Of a DNA stretch of 64,000 nucleotides, positions 1-13,113 are shown piece after piece. The notes beneath the pieces were generated by a model. It saw only the letters and a program-made list of their open reading frames with translations, did not search any database and was not told the DNA's origin. Position 1 is the stretch's first letter; each line of letters starts with the position of its first letter. Source of the DNA: Davidsoniella eucalypti (lineage: Eukaryota; Ascomycota; Sordariomycetes; Microascales; Ceratocystidaceae). The position numbers and the translations under genes were made by a program. The stretch is taken from positions 161,305 through 225,304 of the forward strand of contig RMBW01000049.1 of assembly GCA_004009845.1 (NCBI GenBank). Reading direction: 5' to 3'.

Positions 1-180
1 AGGGTAAATATCTTGAAATAGTGCCGGTCTTTCTTCTCTTCCATCGGGACCGGCATGTGGCCGGCCAACTCGATATTGAATCGCTCGGCATTCTTTTGGA
101 ATTGACGCTTGAAACCGTATTCTTCGTCACTATTCTCTGCAATTGCAGCACCGGGTGTTTGTTTTTCGTCGGTAGTCATG
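1..180 (-). CDS. N-terminal part of an unidentified protein (runs off the window)
   Basis: The minus strand has an ATG at 178-180 followed by 60 open codons that continue past the left edge. The visible part begins MTTDEKQTPGAAIAENSDEE and ends near KKDRHYFKIFTL. It is an acidic, hydrophilic cytosolic-type leader that is just turning hydrophobic at the edge. Such a layout fits the N-terminus of a fungal membrane transporter (for example a nucleobase or amino-acid permease), but that is a weak inference and no family motif is visible. A 27-nt poly(A) run lies a few bases upstream of the start codon (about 206-230 on the plus strand, so poly(T) in gene sense), which suits a pyrimidine-rich fungal leader. 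The start was chosen because it is the first ATG of the open frame. Confidence 0.4.
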
Positions 181-742
181 GCGCATGTATAGGGAACATG
201 ACAAGAAAAAAAAAAAAAAAAAAAAAAAAACCCCAATGCTAAATATCAGTGGCCAAATATCGACGATAAGGAGAGATTGTGCATGGTCAACAATACGACC
301 TAAAATCGGAAGAATCAAGCAGAGACGGTCCAAAAGTTCTCTTGATGTTACAATTTCGAACGCTGCGTGATCGAAAGTGGAAGTTCAGCTCAAACAAGAA
401 AGACAGAAGTCTAAACTAGGGTTACAAAGACTGTTGAAGACTAAAGAGATTTGTCCATGGGTTATAGTTGTGAACATTATATCAGCTCGAAATACTAGTT
501 GGGGACGGTTTATATCCTCGTAGGCTTCTAAAAGAGAAATAAATGAAGACCTGTACTAAACATGGTTATTGTACTACATCAAAAGACGGTTTAGGCCCAA
601 GCTAGGCAAGCTAAAATGACCAGTCAACCAAATATACATACTATAATTATATTACATTACTCAACACTAGTGATATTACAAAAGCCAAAGCACGATTCAA
701 ACTATGATATACACAAACAATAGACTACCCCCATTCTCGTTC

Positions 743-3594
743 TTAGTTCGGCCCCTGTGTGCCATAAATCGCCGGCATATCGCTTCTGACCTCTCCACCA
801 ACCGGGAATATCTTGACCGGACCTGGCCCAATCATCGGAGTCTGCAACCCCGTCCGTTCAGCCTCCTTTCTCTTCCTGCTCTCTCGCTCAATGATGGTGC
901 GAAAGAAGGCGCCAATCTGAGCCAAGGCCGCCTGTTGAAGCTCCGGTACGCCCATCATGTTGAACAACGACTGCGAATCAACCAGCTGTTTCGCAACGAC
1001 AGAGTCGGGCTGACAAAACGTCCGGACCTGGATGGCTCGCGCGTTGGTCCTCATGGCGTAGAGCAAAGCTCCAATCTCGAGTAGGTTTCCCTGGCGTCGG
1101 CCGTAGAACCGGAACTCGGCGTCGTGGGCCGATACTAGCTCGAGCTGAGTCTCTAGATCGTACCGGAATCCGACGACGCGGGGACGGCCTTTGCCTACCC
1201 AGGCATCTGTGACGCGCTTGAGCTTGTTGGCGTCGAGGCGGCCGTGGCTGAACTGTGTGGTTATGTAGCCGTGGACGGCGGAGGTCAGGTGGTATTCGAG
1301 CTCGCAGTATAGCAGACTCTGTTCACGAGGGTCGAGCGAGATATTCATGCTAGAATAGTGTGCCTTGGTGCGGTCGATGCGCTGCTTAGGGGTGGTAAGC
1401 TCGTGCTATATCGGAGAGTAGTATTGGTTAGTCGCTGGAGCTTAGCTTGAGGGCTAATGAATAATTCGAGGTTCTGCATATAGAATCTTTTGTGTATGAC
1501 TCACCACTCCGCGTGCAATTTTGCGTAATCCGTCAAAGAAGCCCTTCTTCTTGATTTCAGGCCTTGTGTTGTTTTCCGGGCTACGGCGCAGGAAGACCTT
1601 TGAGGCATCGTGGGAATGCTCATCACGAACTATCGGAGTCCCAGCTCGGTCGTCGGCTTTAGGCTGGCTGCTTGCCTTGATATTCTCGTTCTGAGTGACA
1701 GTCTGCGGGAGTTCCTCAGGCATAGGCTCGTTCCTATGGCTGGTTCCGTTAAAGGCAGTCTTCTTCTGTTCTTTGATCTTGCCCTCGCCTTCTTGGGGCG
1801 TCTTTTCGGCCCAGCCTTGGTCTCCGGGTATGGCATTCTCTTTCTTTATATTGGGATTGAAGAACGGCGTCAACGGAGTGAACAGCAATCCTTTGTCAGC
1901 GTTGCTGTTACCGGCGGTACGAGCTTGGAAGATCGTAGTTCTGGTTGGCGAGACATGGTTCTGATATTCCAGAGGCTCCTGCATTCTACGACTATTGTTG
2001 CTGCTGTATGGCATCCCCCCCATTCTCTCGTCTGGCTGGCCCAGGGAAGCACTTCTGGCATAGGGACGGCTTGGGACTGGGTCATTTTGGCTTGTCTTCC
2101 AGTCGGTGTAGCCTTGGAGAATGGAGACCTGGTGCTGTACAGAGTCGTTTTTGCCCTGTGGTGAAGTCAGATTGTGGCCTAGTTTATGGCGCTCTCCCGA
2201 GAAAGCCCGAAATCGTTCAGGGTGAAGTGGACTTACAATAGCCGAGCCAATGTCCTGTGAATACGTAGAAGAAGTCGGGCTATCGTGGAGAACGCCAGAC
2301 TGGACAACCCCAGCGTCTGGCGCGGATACGGCAGAGATATCGGCAGCCATTGACCGGGCCGGACTGTTTAGTGTGCGATATTCTGTGACTACGTGTACCG
2401 CGGCGTTCTTCATGGGCTGTGCAATCTCCAGATCAAGGCGTGAAAGCGGGCTTTTCAGACGACGCTGGGCTAACGTAGGCGGACTGCTAGATATATTAGG
2501 CAACAAAGTACTGTCCATGTCGGATTCATGGATTGTATAAAGACCGCCAGGCGAAGGAGTCACAATATGACTCAGGCGCTCGTCCTGTGACATCTTGGTT
2601 TCTAGAGGGGGGGTTGCACTGTTGCACGTGCTAGTAAACGAAGATGACATGTTTTCTGGGCTGTCATCAAGCTTTCGAAGCATGGAAACTCTTTCCTCGT
2701 CATCGACATCTTCATCTAGTAGATGCTTCAGCTTATGCAGGCTTGGCACAGCATCAGAAGGAAGAGCCGGCAAATCATGGGAAGCTGGCATTGTAGGACA
2801 TTTCTCAGTGAGAGCGTCTGATGTTGAACGGCCGGCGGGAGGAGACGTCTCCAGAGCCTCGTTTGCCTGGCGTTGTTGGACACTGAACAGAGTGTCGTTT
2901 AACTTTCATGTTAGCTTTGCCATAGTATCGGATAATATTAGGTGGTCTAAGAGATAACGACGTACGCTCGAGCAATCTGTTCCATCTGCTCGTCAGTCAA
3001 GTTGACCTCCAGCTTGATAGGAGTCTTGCCACCCCCAATGCTGCTGGTGAATAGGCTTATGACATGGCCAGCCACAGCAGGCTTCTCTTTTTGTTCTTGA
3101 GAAACGACGCGGTGATTGTGTTCCGTTGGCATAGTGATATCCATCTTCGGTTGACTGCCTTGCAACGGCGACCCAGAACGATCGACAGTCTCGTTTGCTT
3201 GCGTGTTCCTGCCGAGAGATTTCTGTTCCTCCATCTGTGAGGCTGTATTGTTGCTGCCCAGCGAGGCTGAAAAGTTCATTGGCATTGGCGGCAAACTATT
3301 GTCATCTTGAGCGGAAAGGAGCCCGTCAGCAGAAGACAGATCAGCGCCTTGAAACACCGAAGCACCAGCCCGGGAGCTCAAAGTGCCAGGTCTCCACCAC
3401 ATGTCGCTATGGCTCTGGCTACGCTGCCGAAGTGATAGAGCCTGCCGGTTTCCATTTGTGCTCTTTGCCGACTGGAAGTTCTTCTCCGGCTGAAGGGAAC
3501 TCTGCAAACTACTTGGGCCAAGTGTACGCTTTTCAAACAAGTCATTCTCCTTATGTCGAAGGTGCAAGTTGGGATTAGAATTGAAGGTGAACAT
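743..3594 (-). CDS. Uncharacterised conserved fungal protein, 862 aa, four exons
   Basis: I read this as one gene with exons 2966-3594, 2237-2882, 1505-2155 and 743-1405. Introns are 83, 81 and 99 bp, with donors GTACGT, GTAAGT and GTGAGT. Phases agree through all joins and give 862 aa. The first ~640 residues are low-complexity, Ser/Pro/Gln-rich and probably disordered. The last ~220 (from about HELTTPKQRIDR) are compact and look like the conserved part: a helical region containing SHGRLDANKLKRVTDAW, GRPRVVGFRYD and EFRFYGRRQGNLLEIG. I do not recognise a named domain and propose no function. The second intron (2156-2236) is 81 bp, has no in-frame stop and keeps the frame, so retention would add 27 residues. 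Start is the first ATG of exon 1; an imperfect GTGAAGAT tandem repeat lies just upstream near 3665-3715. Confidence 0.8.
2156..2236 (-). other. In-frame stopless intron (81 bp)
   Basis: The segment has a GTAAGT donor, an internal CTAGG-like branch region and a CACCACAG acceptor. Both flanking phases are 0. Its 81 bases encode 27 codons without a stop, so spliced and retained transcripts both stay open. The splice signals favour removal; retention is possible but not shown. Confidence 0.6.
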
Positions 3595-5109
3595 GGCGAG
3601 TTTGATCCGATCCCGGCTTGTTTGGACGTGATGGAAACTGGATCAGAAAGCCAAAGGAAGTCTTTGTGAAGATGTGAAGATGTGAAGATGGAAAGATGGA
3701 AGATGTGAAGATGGAGCGTTGATGGCAACCAAGTATGAATTGAGATGGCCGATGTCAAGGTTTAGGTTGCAAGAGTTAGAAAATTAGTTGGAAGAAGATG
3801 ACAAAATCTGTTGTCTGTTAGATTTTCGTGACTGGAAAGGAAAGAAGCAGAAAAACTTTTCAGTAGTCTGGAGTCGTGACTAACAGAGGGAAATTTTAAA
3901 TACGAGTGCTAAGCAACCAGAGTTTGATATTGCAAGTGGAAGTTCCATCTGATCTTGGGATGACACAGCCAAATCAAGCAACAAGCCAAAAACTATCCAT
4001 CTTCGGACACAGTTGCCATCCCACAGAATTAACTGAGAACCCCCAATCAAGGCATAACGATATCTGTTTTGGTGATTGTTATTTCCACAGCATACTGTGA
4101 GATAAATGTAATCAGCTATAGCTGTCGAAAACAGGTGCCTGATAGTTGAGTCTCTCCACGGTTCCAAAACGGCGTGCTTCTGAGCTGGCTACACGATTGT
4201 AAGAGTAGAGAACATGATTTTGAATCATGAGATTACAGGTGTTTCAATTCTTTCCAAGGTGTGTTGGTGTAAAGCATGAAATTGGCTAACCTGCTTCTCT
4301 AGATGTTTGTGGTCTTCCCCAACAATGTCGACTCATGGATGTCCACAAGATGTGTTTGGGCAAGCTAAATCTCCAAAGCTCAGTATGTTGCCTTGAGTTA
4401 CACATGCCAGCTGACACGAAGATTCTATGCTTAACATCAGACTCGCTGTCGGATTTCCAGATTGACGGAATTTAAATTCTAGATCAAAATGATTCATCTG
4501 TTCTCGAGTGGTCCTCTTTTTGGCTTCTTATTTTCTTGTATTCATATGCCTAATTCTATAGTTTTATGCAAGTCCTAAGGCGCCCTTCTATCATTATATA
4601 TACAAGTATATAACCGCCTATCACTAATTACCTTTAACCATGATAGTTGAATGACCTTTTACTTATCGAGTTATAATCAGGCGCGGGGTACTTTACCGGT
4701 GTTTGTTATTTTCTCCTTTTTATATCTCCATAATCTTTTTTAAAAAATATATACTTTAATTAAAGAAGGTAAATACTGCCTCCTAATTAGGCAGTCTTCG
4801 AGACATTAGTCAAAGTCAATAAGCTCATAATGTTCACAAGTAGTTGTATATAACTGCATAGTAGTGAATAAGAATAATTGTAAGTTCTATCAATAACTTT
4901 GCTGGTCTCATTTTCGATCAAGGTCACGTCTAGCGTTAGTCACGTGTTGAGTTGATAAAAGCAATGCCTTCATCACCCTAATTTGATTGTGGCCACCTGT
5001 GTTATGACTCTAACTTGATCTAAAGCATACTTCCCATTTTTTCCACATCTGATATCGATTCATGAGTTCTTACGACTCGCCTTGATATTAGATACTACTA
5101 GAGGTCTCT
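3595..5109. other. Intergenic region between two minus-strand genes
   Basis: No convincing gene is seen. The right part (about 4540-4900) is AT-rich with poly(A/T) runs. The left part holds the promoter of the 743-3594 gene, including short imperfect direct repeats of GTGAAGAT (about 3665-3715). Confidence 0.5.
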
Positions 5110-8100
5110 CTACTTCTTACCCGTCTTCTTACGGCTGGGAACAACCTTGAAGCCAGCGCCAGAAATGCTTGATTCGGCAGACTGTTCACGGACCGTAGAG
5201 CCACCAAGTCCGCCAATAAGGCCACCTCCACCCTTCTTAGCCACCTCGCTCCAACCAGAGGCACCTGAAGTTGTAGAGCTGTTCTTTTCGACGATGCCCT
5301 TGTCAGCAAGCTTCTTGCGGCGAATGAACTCTTCGGCAAAGTGTCTTCCGTCGATAGTTGTCGAGCTAGCATAGACCGCATCCTGAATGAGAGTATTCTC
5401 CAGGGGGAGAAGCATCAAGGTAGCAGCAAAGGTAGCAACTGTTGAAATACATATTAGTATTTGTTTCAAGCTGGATATAATGAATCACCGTTTCTTACCA
5501 TCAATGCCGTCGTTTAGGCCACGCAGCTCACGGTTGAGCCACTTGTTAAATTCATCCACAGCCGCAGTAGCATCAGTCTTGGGAGATATAGACTTTGCTA
5601 GAGTGACAGGCTTAGAGGTCATGGTCTTAGTGCTCGAGGTGCTGACGGTCCGTGCAGGGGCAGTAGTTGTCAGAGGAGTCTTGACTTTGCCGCCAGCACC
5701 CACGGTTGCCCAGCCTGTGATCGAAGGGGGAGGGGTAGCCGTGTTGATAGGAGTAGATGTGGCAGAGATAGCCGCAGCCATAGTTGTAGAAATAGAGATA
5801 GGAGCACCCTTTGATGCCAGGTCAGCATAGCGTTTACCGGTGCTGCTTGGAACAGAGCCAATGGCCGAAGTCTGGTAAGGAGTGGCTGACTCCTTAGTCT
5901 TGACTTTGCGAGCTTCTTCTTCACGTTGAATCTCGGCAAGGGTCTTCTGCTTCTGAGCAGAAGTGCTGACTGCAGATCCGGAACGAGTAACAGGTCTGGC
6001 CCAGGGCGAGGCCGTTGCAACAGGCGAGACTGTTGCTTGACCCCAGGTACTAGAGGTGGGGAGGCCAGGCTGGATAGAAGCAGCTACACGCTCACGTTCA
6101 CGGGAGTCTGCAACTTCTTGTTCGAGTGCTGCACGACGAGCAGCTGATGCGGCCTGTTCAACCTTGGCCGCCTTCCGAGCCTCGGCATCTTGGATCTCCT
6201 TCAGGGAAGGTCCTTTGTGCAGCTCATTGGCATCACGTGCCCAAGGCGCTAGAGGCGGCGGCTGAGCAGGAGTTGACGAAGTAGGAAGCTCCGGGGAAGC
6301 AGAAGTAGCTCCGGGTGGAGGAGGGAAAGGCATGGGGAGCCCGGTATCTTCGGCCGAAGCCCTGGAAATCGTATCCGCAAGATCTAGGTCATCTTTGGCT
6401 TCAAAAGCCGGAGCCACTGCCGCTGCTGCCTGAGGAGAAACAGTAAGCGGCGCATTAGTGTAGGACTGGGAAGCTACGGGGAAAGCTTGATTCGCGGTTT
6501 CATTCTCCGGCGTAACGTCCGACCCATCTTCAGTTTGCTCATTGGTCTTGTCGTCCTCTGGGAAATTCTCGTGTGATTGGGGCTGGTGTTGCTCTTGCTC
6601 CGTGTAGAACTGCTCCTGATGAAGCTGGGCATGTTGCGCGTGAGCCTGGATGGCCTGCTGGAGCGATTCGGCCTGTTCTTGGTTATCAAGGTCTTGACGA
6701 AGTGAATCGAACTCCTTCATGCGGTCCTTGAACCCTTCTTCGTCATCAGCCAGGTCATTAGTGCTAGGAAGTGATCCACGCAAATCATTGCTGGCATCGA
6801 GTTCAGAAGTCTTCACGTTGGATAGTTGTGCTTGTCCTTGGCCTATAAATGAAGCTAGAGGGTCAGTTCCGGTCGATGCACCACCCAATGCCACGTTGGC
6901 GCCAGGGTGACCACCGAAATTTGCGCTCATCTGACGGTCGAGCTCGTTAATGCCCATCATATCGCCTTCCCGGGGACCACCCCCCATGTTCTGGGGGCCA
7001 ACAGGGCCGAGGTGGTTATCGAAGAATTGGGGGAAAGCACCAAGTGGCTGGTGAGCCCCGATGGGCCCCATGTTGCCAAAGCTAGGCTGGCTATGAAGGC
7101 TGTGGGCACTAGGGTGGTGGTGCAGGCCAGGAACGGCACCAACGGCCGATCCATAGGGGGGGAACTTGGGCGCCATTGCTTGTTGGCGCATCATGAAATC
7201 GCGCTGCTGAGCAGCAACGTACTGCTCCTCTTGCTTACGTCTCTCGAGGTTGTTTTGTTCCTCTGCGGTCAGCGTGCGGCCGTATGCAGGAATGACAGAA
7301 CTAAGGGGGGGCACCACTCCACCAGATGGAGTCTGTCCAAATGGACCAGCCTGGGCGGGAGGACCGTGGGGGATCCCGATCTGGGGTACTAGAAACGGCT
7401 CTCTCGAATTCCCTATGCGACGAATCAACGAACCTAGAGGTTCAAAGTCAGGGTCCTCCACTCTTCTGACACTCAAGTCAGGAGAGAAGAAGTTTGCCTT
7501 GTACCAGTCATTCATTTCTAAGCCGGTAAAGGGGCCCTGAATCTGGCCCTGGGGGTCGAGATACACCCAGCGCATACGATCAGGCATGACCATCTGACGA
7601 GACGCAGATGAGGTGCCTGAGGCTTGACGCTCAGTGCCGGGAGTAGCCGATGAAATCACACCGAAGCCTACACCCGTAGAAGCTTGCGCACCACCAGGAA
7701 CGCCACCGGGGATGTCATGGCCAACATACAATGAATGGGGTGCTCCATTAGGGATAGGCGGGGAAAACAGCTCGTCAAAGTTACGGGTACCACGCAAAGA
7801 GGTATCCGCATCACGGCCTAAGCCGTGAAAGCCACCACGTCCGATGGCACCGAGGCCTCCAGCTTGGCGTAGGTCTTGGTCGTCGTTTTCTTGCTGTCCC
7901 ATCTGTGATTGCATAGAAACAGGGAACAATGCTTCAAGCTTGCTTCTGCGGCCGATAGAGGGTGTACCGATGGCACCGGGTCCGCCGGGAGGGGGGCCAA
8001 AAACGCCGCTGCCGAAGCTGCTAGTACTTGTGATATCGCCAATGGTAGGGAAGATTGAAGATCCAAACGCATTACCAAACGCACCTGCACGCTCTCGGTC

Positions 8101-10277
8101 GGGCATAGTGATTGATGGGCCAGAAGGGGCTCCAGGCCATCCGCCAATAGCTCCTAGGCCAGAGTATGCCTTGGGGCCGGCACTCGAGGTCTGGCTCCGG
8201 TCGCTACCGTCGAACATTGGGTTTCCAAAAGGGCGAGGAGCGCCGTATCCGCCAATGACTTGATCCATACCGATGCCGCCGAGAACACCGCCCATTTGGC
8301 GGTCCACGTTGCCCGCATTTCCGTTGTTCAGATCGTCAAGGTGATGGCCCTGTTCATCAATACCAACTCGCTCCCGTTCACCGCCAGCTGGGCTACGGTA
8401 AGGATTGGTGACCGAAGGACTGAACTGGTCTTTGCCATCATGATCGGGGCCGAGGTTGAGAGAAGACATGCCCAAGTCACTGGCTCCAAGTCCTCCCATG
8501 TTCTTGATGGGTGTTTCGAAAGGCTGAGTGGCCGCACGCGCGGGTACCGATGGACTATCTTCTTGATTGCCACCGAGTAAACCGCTACCGATACGGCCAG
8601 AATCAGAAAAAGGATCCGTATCGGTTCTAGGACGCCGCCATGAACGGCCGGTTTCGGCACTAGCATCGGGTACAGAACTGCCAGACTTCGTGCTGGTGTT
8701 CGCGGTCGAAGCTGTGTCGCCCTCTTTTGACGGGATGAGATGGGCTAAGCGGCTTTCACGGGAGCTTGTTGTAGCTTTTCCCACGCCGACAGACCCGATA
8801 GGAGCATTAGCTAGAGCAAAGTTACCAAATGATCCCATGGACGGCGTATTCTGGCCGGAAGCCGTAGCTGGCCAGCCAGAGGTAGATCCAGAAGCGCCTC
8901 CGGTCAGAGGACCACCTCCAGCTGTAGTTGGTAACTTTGACGAGACGCCCATAGAGCCGAAGAACCCAGACTTGGGCGCGTCTCTAGCAGATTGAGGGAC
9001 CGGGGTATCGTCAGTATCGTCGTCGCCTTCGAGAGTTGACGACTCGCGGAGTTCGGACATCTTATTGCGGCCACCGAGCCATGAAGCATTCTCGTCCCGC
9101 GGGAAACGAGAAGCCTGGGGCGAGTTCATGGATCCAAATTGGTCACCGGATTCGCGGCGTCGGGCGGCAGGTCTTGTCGAGGTTGGGGAGGCAAGTCCAA
9201 AAGCACTATTGCCAACCAAGTTTGCGTTCGAGTGGGTGGTGGAGATCTTGCGGCCGTTGGCAAGATTACTTTGGGAATGTTGGTGGCCTTCTTTATTCGC
9301 TATAGGGCCGGGGTTGCTGTTGTTGTTACTGGCTGTACCATTGCTATTTCCAGCACCAGCACCAGTAGACATGAGCTTTAGAGGACTATTCACATCGGTA
9401 GAAAATGCCTGTTTCAAAGATTGGATGAAAAGTCAGTATGGGGGACAGACAGTTTTTAAGGGAAAAAAACGATAGAGAAAAAAAAAAAGATTGTCCGTCA
9501 AGCTTGCCAAGGGAGCATGGGGGTTGTAGTACTTCTTTTTCGTCGACAGTGAGATCCTGCAGGCCTAGAGGCTTGAAATCATCGTGAGAGGGTACCCAGC
9601 ACATGTCGGGCTCATAGCTAGCAGCAGTCTCAGCCGGCTTGCCCCACTGCCGCGCGCCAGAAGTCGAGACCGAGCCTCCGTTGAACTGTCCCGGAGCCCA
9701 GCCGTCCATGTACAGACTACTCGCAGCGTTTGCAGAGAAGCTCTGGTCCGGGTCCGACACGCAAAAGACATCTAATATCTGATCTTTTCCGTAGCGGGCC
9801 GGAGCTAGAGGCGTCTGCTCGTAGGCGGGCATGGAGTACGGCATGGCTCCCACGTGACTTGCGGCAGCGTTGTTCGCAGTAAACGATTGGTCGATGTCAT
9901 GCATAGCCGGGGCGGAAGCTAAGGCGGCAGAGCTTTGGGTGGGTGGGTTCGAAGAGGTGGTAGGCTGTCCGGAGGGTGTGGTGGTCGTCGGACGGCGGAA
10001 GGTGCGGGTCCCGTTGGTAGGCCGGCCATCGCGACGAGTCCTATAGGGTTAGAGGGGATGGTGTTAGCATAGGGTTCTGCATATATACATATATGGCGTC
10101 ATATGAAACACGCGAATAAACAAAGCAAGCCTATGCCATCAAGGGCCGACATAGGTTTTCCGAGGCTTCTTACCAGTCAGCACTAGTTCCTCTGTCTCCA
10201 GCTGCGCTTCGCGAGTCACGGCTGGATTGGTATTGGCCTGCTGCGGCCGATGCAAAGCTCGAGGTTAAGTTGGGCAT
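5110..10277 (-). CDS. GYF-domain protein, Smy2-like, 1616 aa, four exons
   Basis: Exons 10174-10277, 9533-10040, 5499-9408 and 5110-5438, with introns of 133, 124 and 60 bp; the phases close and give 1616 aa. The start exon begins MPNLTSSFASAAAGQYQSS; the join creates SADW/TRRDGRPTNGTRTFRRP, an N-terminal block I associate with Smy2-type fungal proteins. A GYF domain lies near residues 815-870 with WVYLDPQGQIQGPF, then M-x2-W and the NFF hydrophobic element. GYF domains bind proline-rich ligands, and yeast relatives (Smy2/Syh1) act in vesicle traffic and translation quality control in the cytoplasm. Long Gly/Asn/Ser-rich stretches and a charged Gln/Glu/Ala-rich coiled-coil-like region follow. 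The C-terminus (about residues 1490-1616) holds NKWLNRELRGLND and a basic tail. The 9409-9532 intron uses a weak donor (GTACTA), the least certain join. Confidence 0.87.
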
Positions 10278-12316
10278 GTTGTGTTGATGACGATGTGAAG
10301 ATGGTATCGAGGGCAAAGTAGGCGGCTACTTTTGGGGGAGATTCGGATCGAATGAAGTCGGTGGTTTTGTTGGCTGTGGCGAGATCGATTCGCTGCTGTG
10401 TTGCTTCTTCTATTTTTGGGCCTACACAACTAATGGCTGATGAGAGTGGATGCGTACGAATGAGTCTGAGTTTTCAGGACGGTTCGATTCGGGGATGAAA
10501 GGAGCCGGTTGGAGGGCGGAGCAGAAAAGAAGAAAATTCGAATGTTTCCTTGCGCTTTCTTTTGTTGATATGGGTGTATCGCGGACGATATGATGATGAT
10601 ATTACAATGACAATAATGTGAAGTTTAATCCAGTTTGATTCCGGTGTTTGTTGTTCGATCGGCGACGGGATGTATGAAATTTGGATTGAAAAAAAATGTC
10701 GGCTAGTCTTATTTTTCTGATAGTCAAACAAAGTGGGATTGATTTGATTGCTCGAATTCGCTGATTTTGCAGGTTGTTTCGCATGCGGTGGGTTTTTAAT
10801 GCTTGTGGAGGAATTTTGGAGGCCAGAAGAAGAGAAAAAAAATTCCTTTAATTCTGGCTTTTTGGGGCTTTGGGGCTTTGCTGAGAAAAGAAAGTGGATT
10901 TTATTTTCACCTCGTAGTTTTAGTTCTTAGTGTAATGAGAAAAAAAATTGTATATATATATATGTACGAAATAGAGGATTTTTTTCTTTCAAAAAAGCAT
11001 CTCTGGATTGTGGACGTCTTGAGCTGGCATAATAATAGCATTCCGCCGGGTCTAGAAATAAATTAAGAATCATCACGTTTCCCTTGAATTACATCATGGA
11101 CATCAGCTTGTCTAGATACCTACTACTACACTATAATAGACACAGCAAGCAACATGCCAGATTCAACCGCTGAGCCAGGTCACAACTGAAAAGGCCACGC
11201 ACATTTTAATACCTAGAAATAGAGACAGGGGAATAAATGCAAATACAACAAGTATAGTGGGAGGCACCCACAGCTACCGCACTTAGTATAGTCCGTATCC
11301 AAGGTTTAGCAGACAGATAGACCGCAGAAGTGGAGACTCGTTGGTTAGTCTGTCCAGGTCTATCTATCTAGCTAGGTCTGATCTGGTTAGTCAAAAGAAG
11401 AGAAAAAATGACACAGAAACAGAAAACGTTTGCAAGTGTTGGCGCATAACAAGGCTGAAAGTCAGCCTGCTGCAAGGCTTGACGTCAAAACAACCCGACC
11501 AGAGTAATCACTTTATGTGCTGTCTCGTACCAAGGTAAGAAAGTGTTATGTGCTACTATAACTTTGTGTGGTTGCAATGCATTTATTTCAGATGTGGCAT
11601 GTAACCCTTACTTGAGGGTTAACCAGTATCTTGAATTCGAGTCAGGTGAACTAAAAAAAAAATTAAAAAATTAAAAAAAGAAATGTGCAGTAAACTTGAA
11701 CTAATAAAAGTGGGCATGGAAAAATAATTAAAAATATAAGTCAAGTTTGTCTTTTCCCATATGAAGGCTCCAACATCCTAGTAGAAAGCTCACATACATG
11801 TACTAACAGTGATATCAATTTGTGCAAACAAAGTATACATTGACAAGATGAACGACACACAAGGCTTTAAGATATACTTAATAAGTCCAAGTTGCGGGAT
11901 ATATCCAACCAAGAATCTATACTATCGCTCCCAATGCAATGTAGTAATATCACAGTCAATAACACGTCACATGGCAATATTGAAAACAGAAAACCAGAAT
12001 CAGAAGGTCAAGAAACTTATGTCTCGAGGTTCTATATAAAGCACTATAATACTAAAGTCGTGCAAAACAGTAACAAAACGAGAAAGGCCATTATCGAATG
12101 AATCCAGAAGATGAAGAAGAAGCCAACTTATAAGGAAGCAACAGCTAGCTGTCGGGTTATCTGAACATCCAGGACACGGAAAAGAGAACTCCCAATGCAA
12201 TATCAATATCGCAAACCAGCGGGAAAGGCAAGAAAGCAAGTCATAATATAACACCATTGGCTCTGCGAGCACTTGCATGGTGGACGTAAGAAAGGTCATC
12301 AAAATTACCCAGATAT
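10278..12316. other. Intergenic region upstream of the GYF gene
   Basis: No gene is supported. It contains the promoter and leader of the GYF gene at the left and AT-rich sequence with A/T homopolymers (about 11650-11740) toward the right, where the 3' UTR of the secreted-protein gene would lie. Short open frames on either strand show no codon pattern or motif I trust. Confidence 0.45.
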
Positions 12317-12919
12317 TTAAGCATCGGGGGAAACAGAGAAGCCGGTCTTCTCGCAGGTGTATTCCTGGGTGGAGTAGATCTGGTTGGTGTTGGGCTCCCA
12401 CGAAGGGTTGGCGACGACACCAGTGTCGGTGCACTGGAGGTTAGTGGTGTAGTGACCAGTCTTCTCGAAACTATGGTCTAGAGTTAGCAAGTTGATCAAA
12501 TAGATATGTATCGGTTTATAAAGAGAATAGACTTACGCGTCACTGCCGCACTGCCACGCCTGGTTGAGGGTAAGCTGGCCCGACTCGGCAACGTACTCGA
12601 ACTTCATGGACTGGACGATGGTGCCGGCGCAGTCATAGTACTGGCCAGCACGGAAGAAGTCGGGGTAAGTGGTGCTGAAGGCCTTGCACTCAACAACACC
12701 GTCGATGGCAGGGTTGGTCGCGTTGAAGTTAACATAACCCTGGGGGATGGAGTGAGCGGGGGTGCTGAAGGTGGTGATCCAGTGGAAGTCGAAGTCAGTG
12801 ACGGTCCAGCCCTGGAAGTTGTTGGAAGGCTCAACGCAGCCGAGCTGCTCAGTCTGAGGAACAGCAACGGCCATGGCGCCAGCAGCGGCGATGACAGCAG
12901 TGAAGGCAACGGAAACCAT
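12317..12919 (-). CDS. Small secreted protein, Alt a 1-like (AA1-like) domain, 178 aa
   Basis: Exons 12537-12919 and 12317-12470 are separated by a 66-bp intron (GTAAGT donor, GCTAAC branch, ATAG acceptor); the product is 178 aa. It begins with a signal peptide, MVSVAFTAVIAAAGAMAVAV, so I chose this Met rather than the one 19 codons upstream. The mature part has six cysteines (in LGCVEP, VVECKA, YYDCAG, QCGSD, LQCTD and YTCEK). The stretch VTDFDFHWITTF followed by TPAHS and GYVNFNATNP resembles the beta-barrel family of Alternaria allergen Alt a 1 and related fungal elicitors. Those proteins are exported and occur only in fungi; some trigger plant defence. Family assignment is from pattern memory and is moderate. 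A TATA box about 190 bp upstream fits strong expression. Confidence 0.72.
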
Positions 12920-13103
12920 TTTGAATATTAGTGGGTGATAAAATGTTGGTAGTTGGGATGCAAAGATGTGCTTCAAATGAAAGATTGAATAAGCTGAGTT
13001 GGTAGAGATGAAGGTAATGTGAGATGCAGAGCGAATGAAGTGATGGTGGGGTGAGGAGGAAAGGGAAGAGAAGAAAGCAAAACTAGAGGAGAACGGACTG
13101 TCT

Positions 13104-13113
13104 TTTATATAAA
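13104..13113 (-). promoter_or_regulatory. TATA box of the Alt a 1-like gene
   Basis: TTTATATAAA, symmetric but placed 185-195 bp upstream of the minus-strand start codon at 12919. The intervening leader is purine-rich on the plus strand, so pyrimidine-rich in gene sense, as in many well-expressed fungal genes. Confidence 0.5.

Noticed and set aside
206..230. Poly(A) run as a retrotransposon tail
   Set aside because: No element sequence or target duplication adjoins it; it sits at the expected place for a pyrimidine-rich leader of the minus-strand gene.
10470..10500. Possible tRNA B box (GGTTCGATTCGGGG)
   Set aside because: The flanking bases do not form a T-stem and no A box or acceptor stem is found at the right distance.
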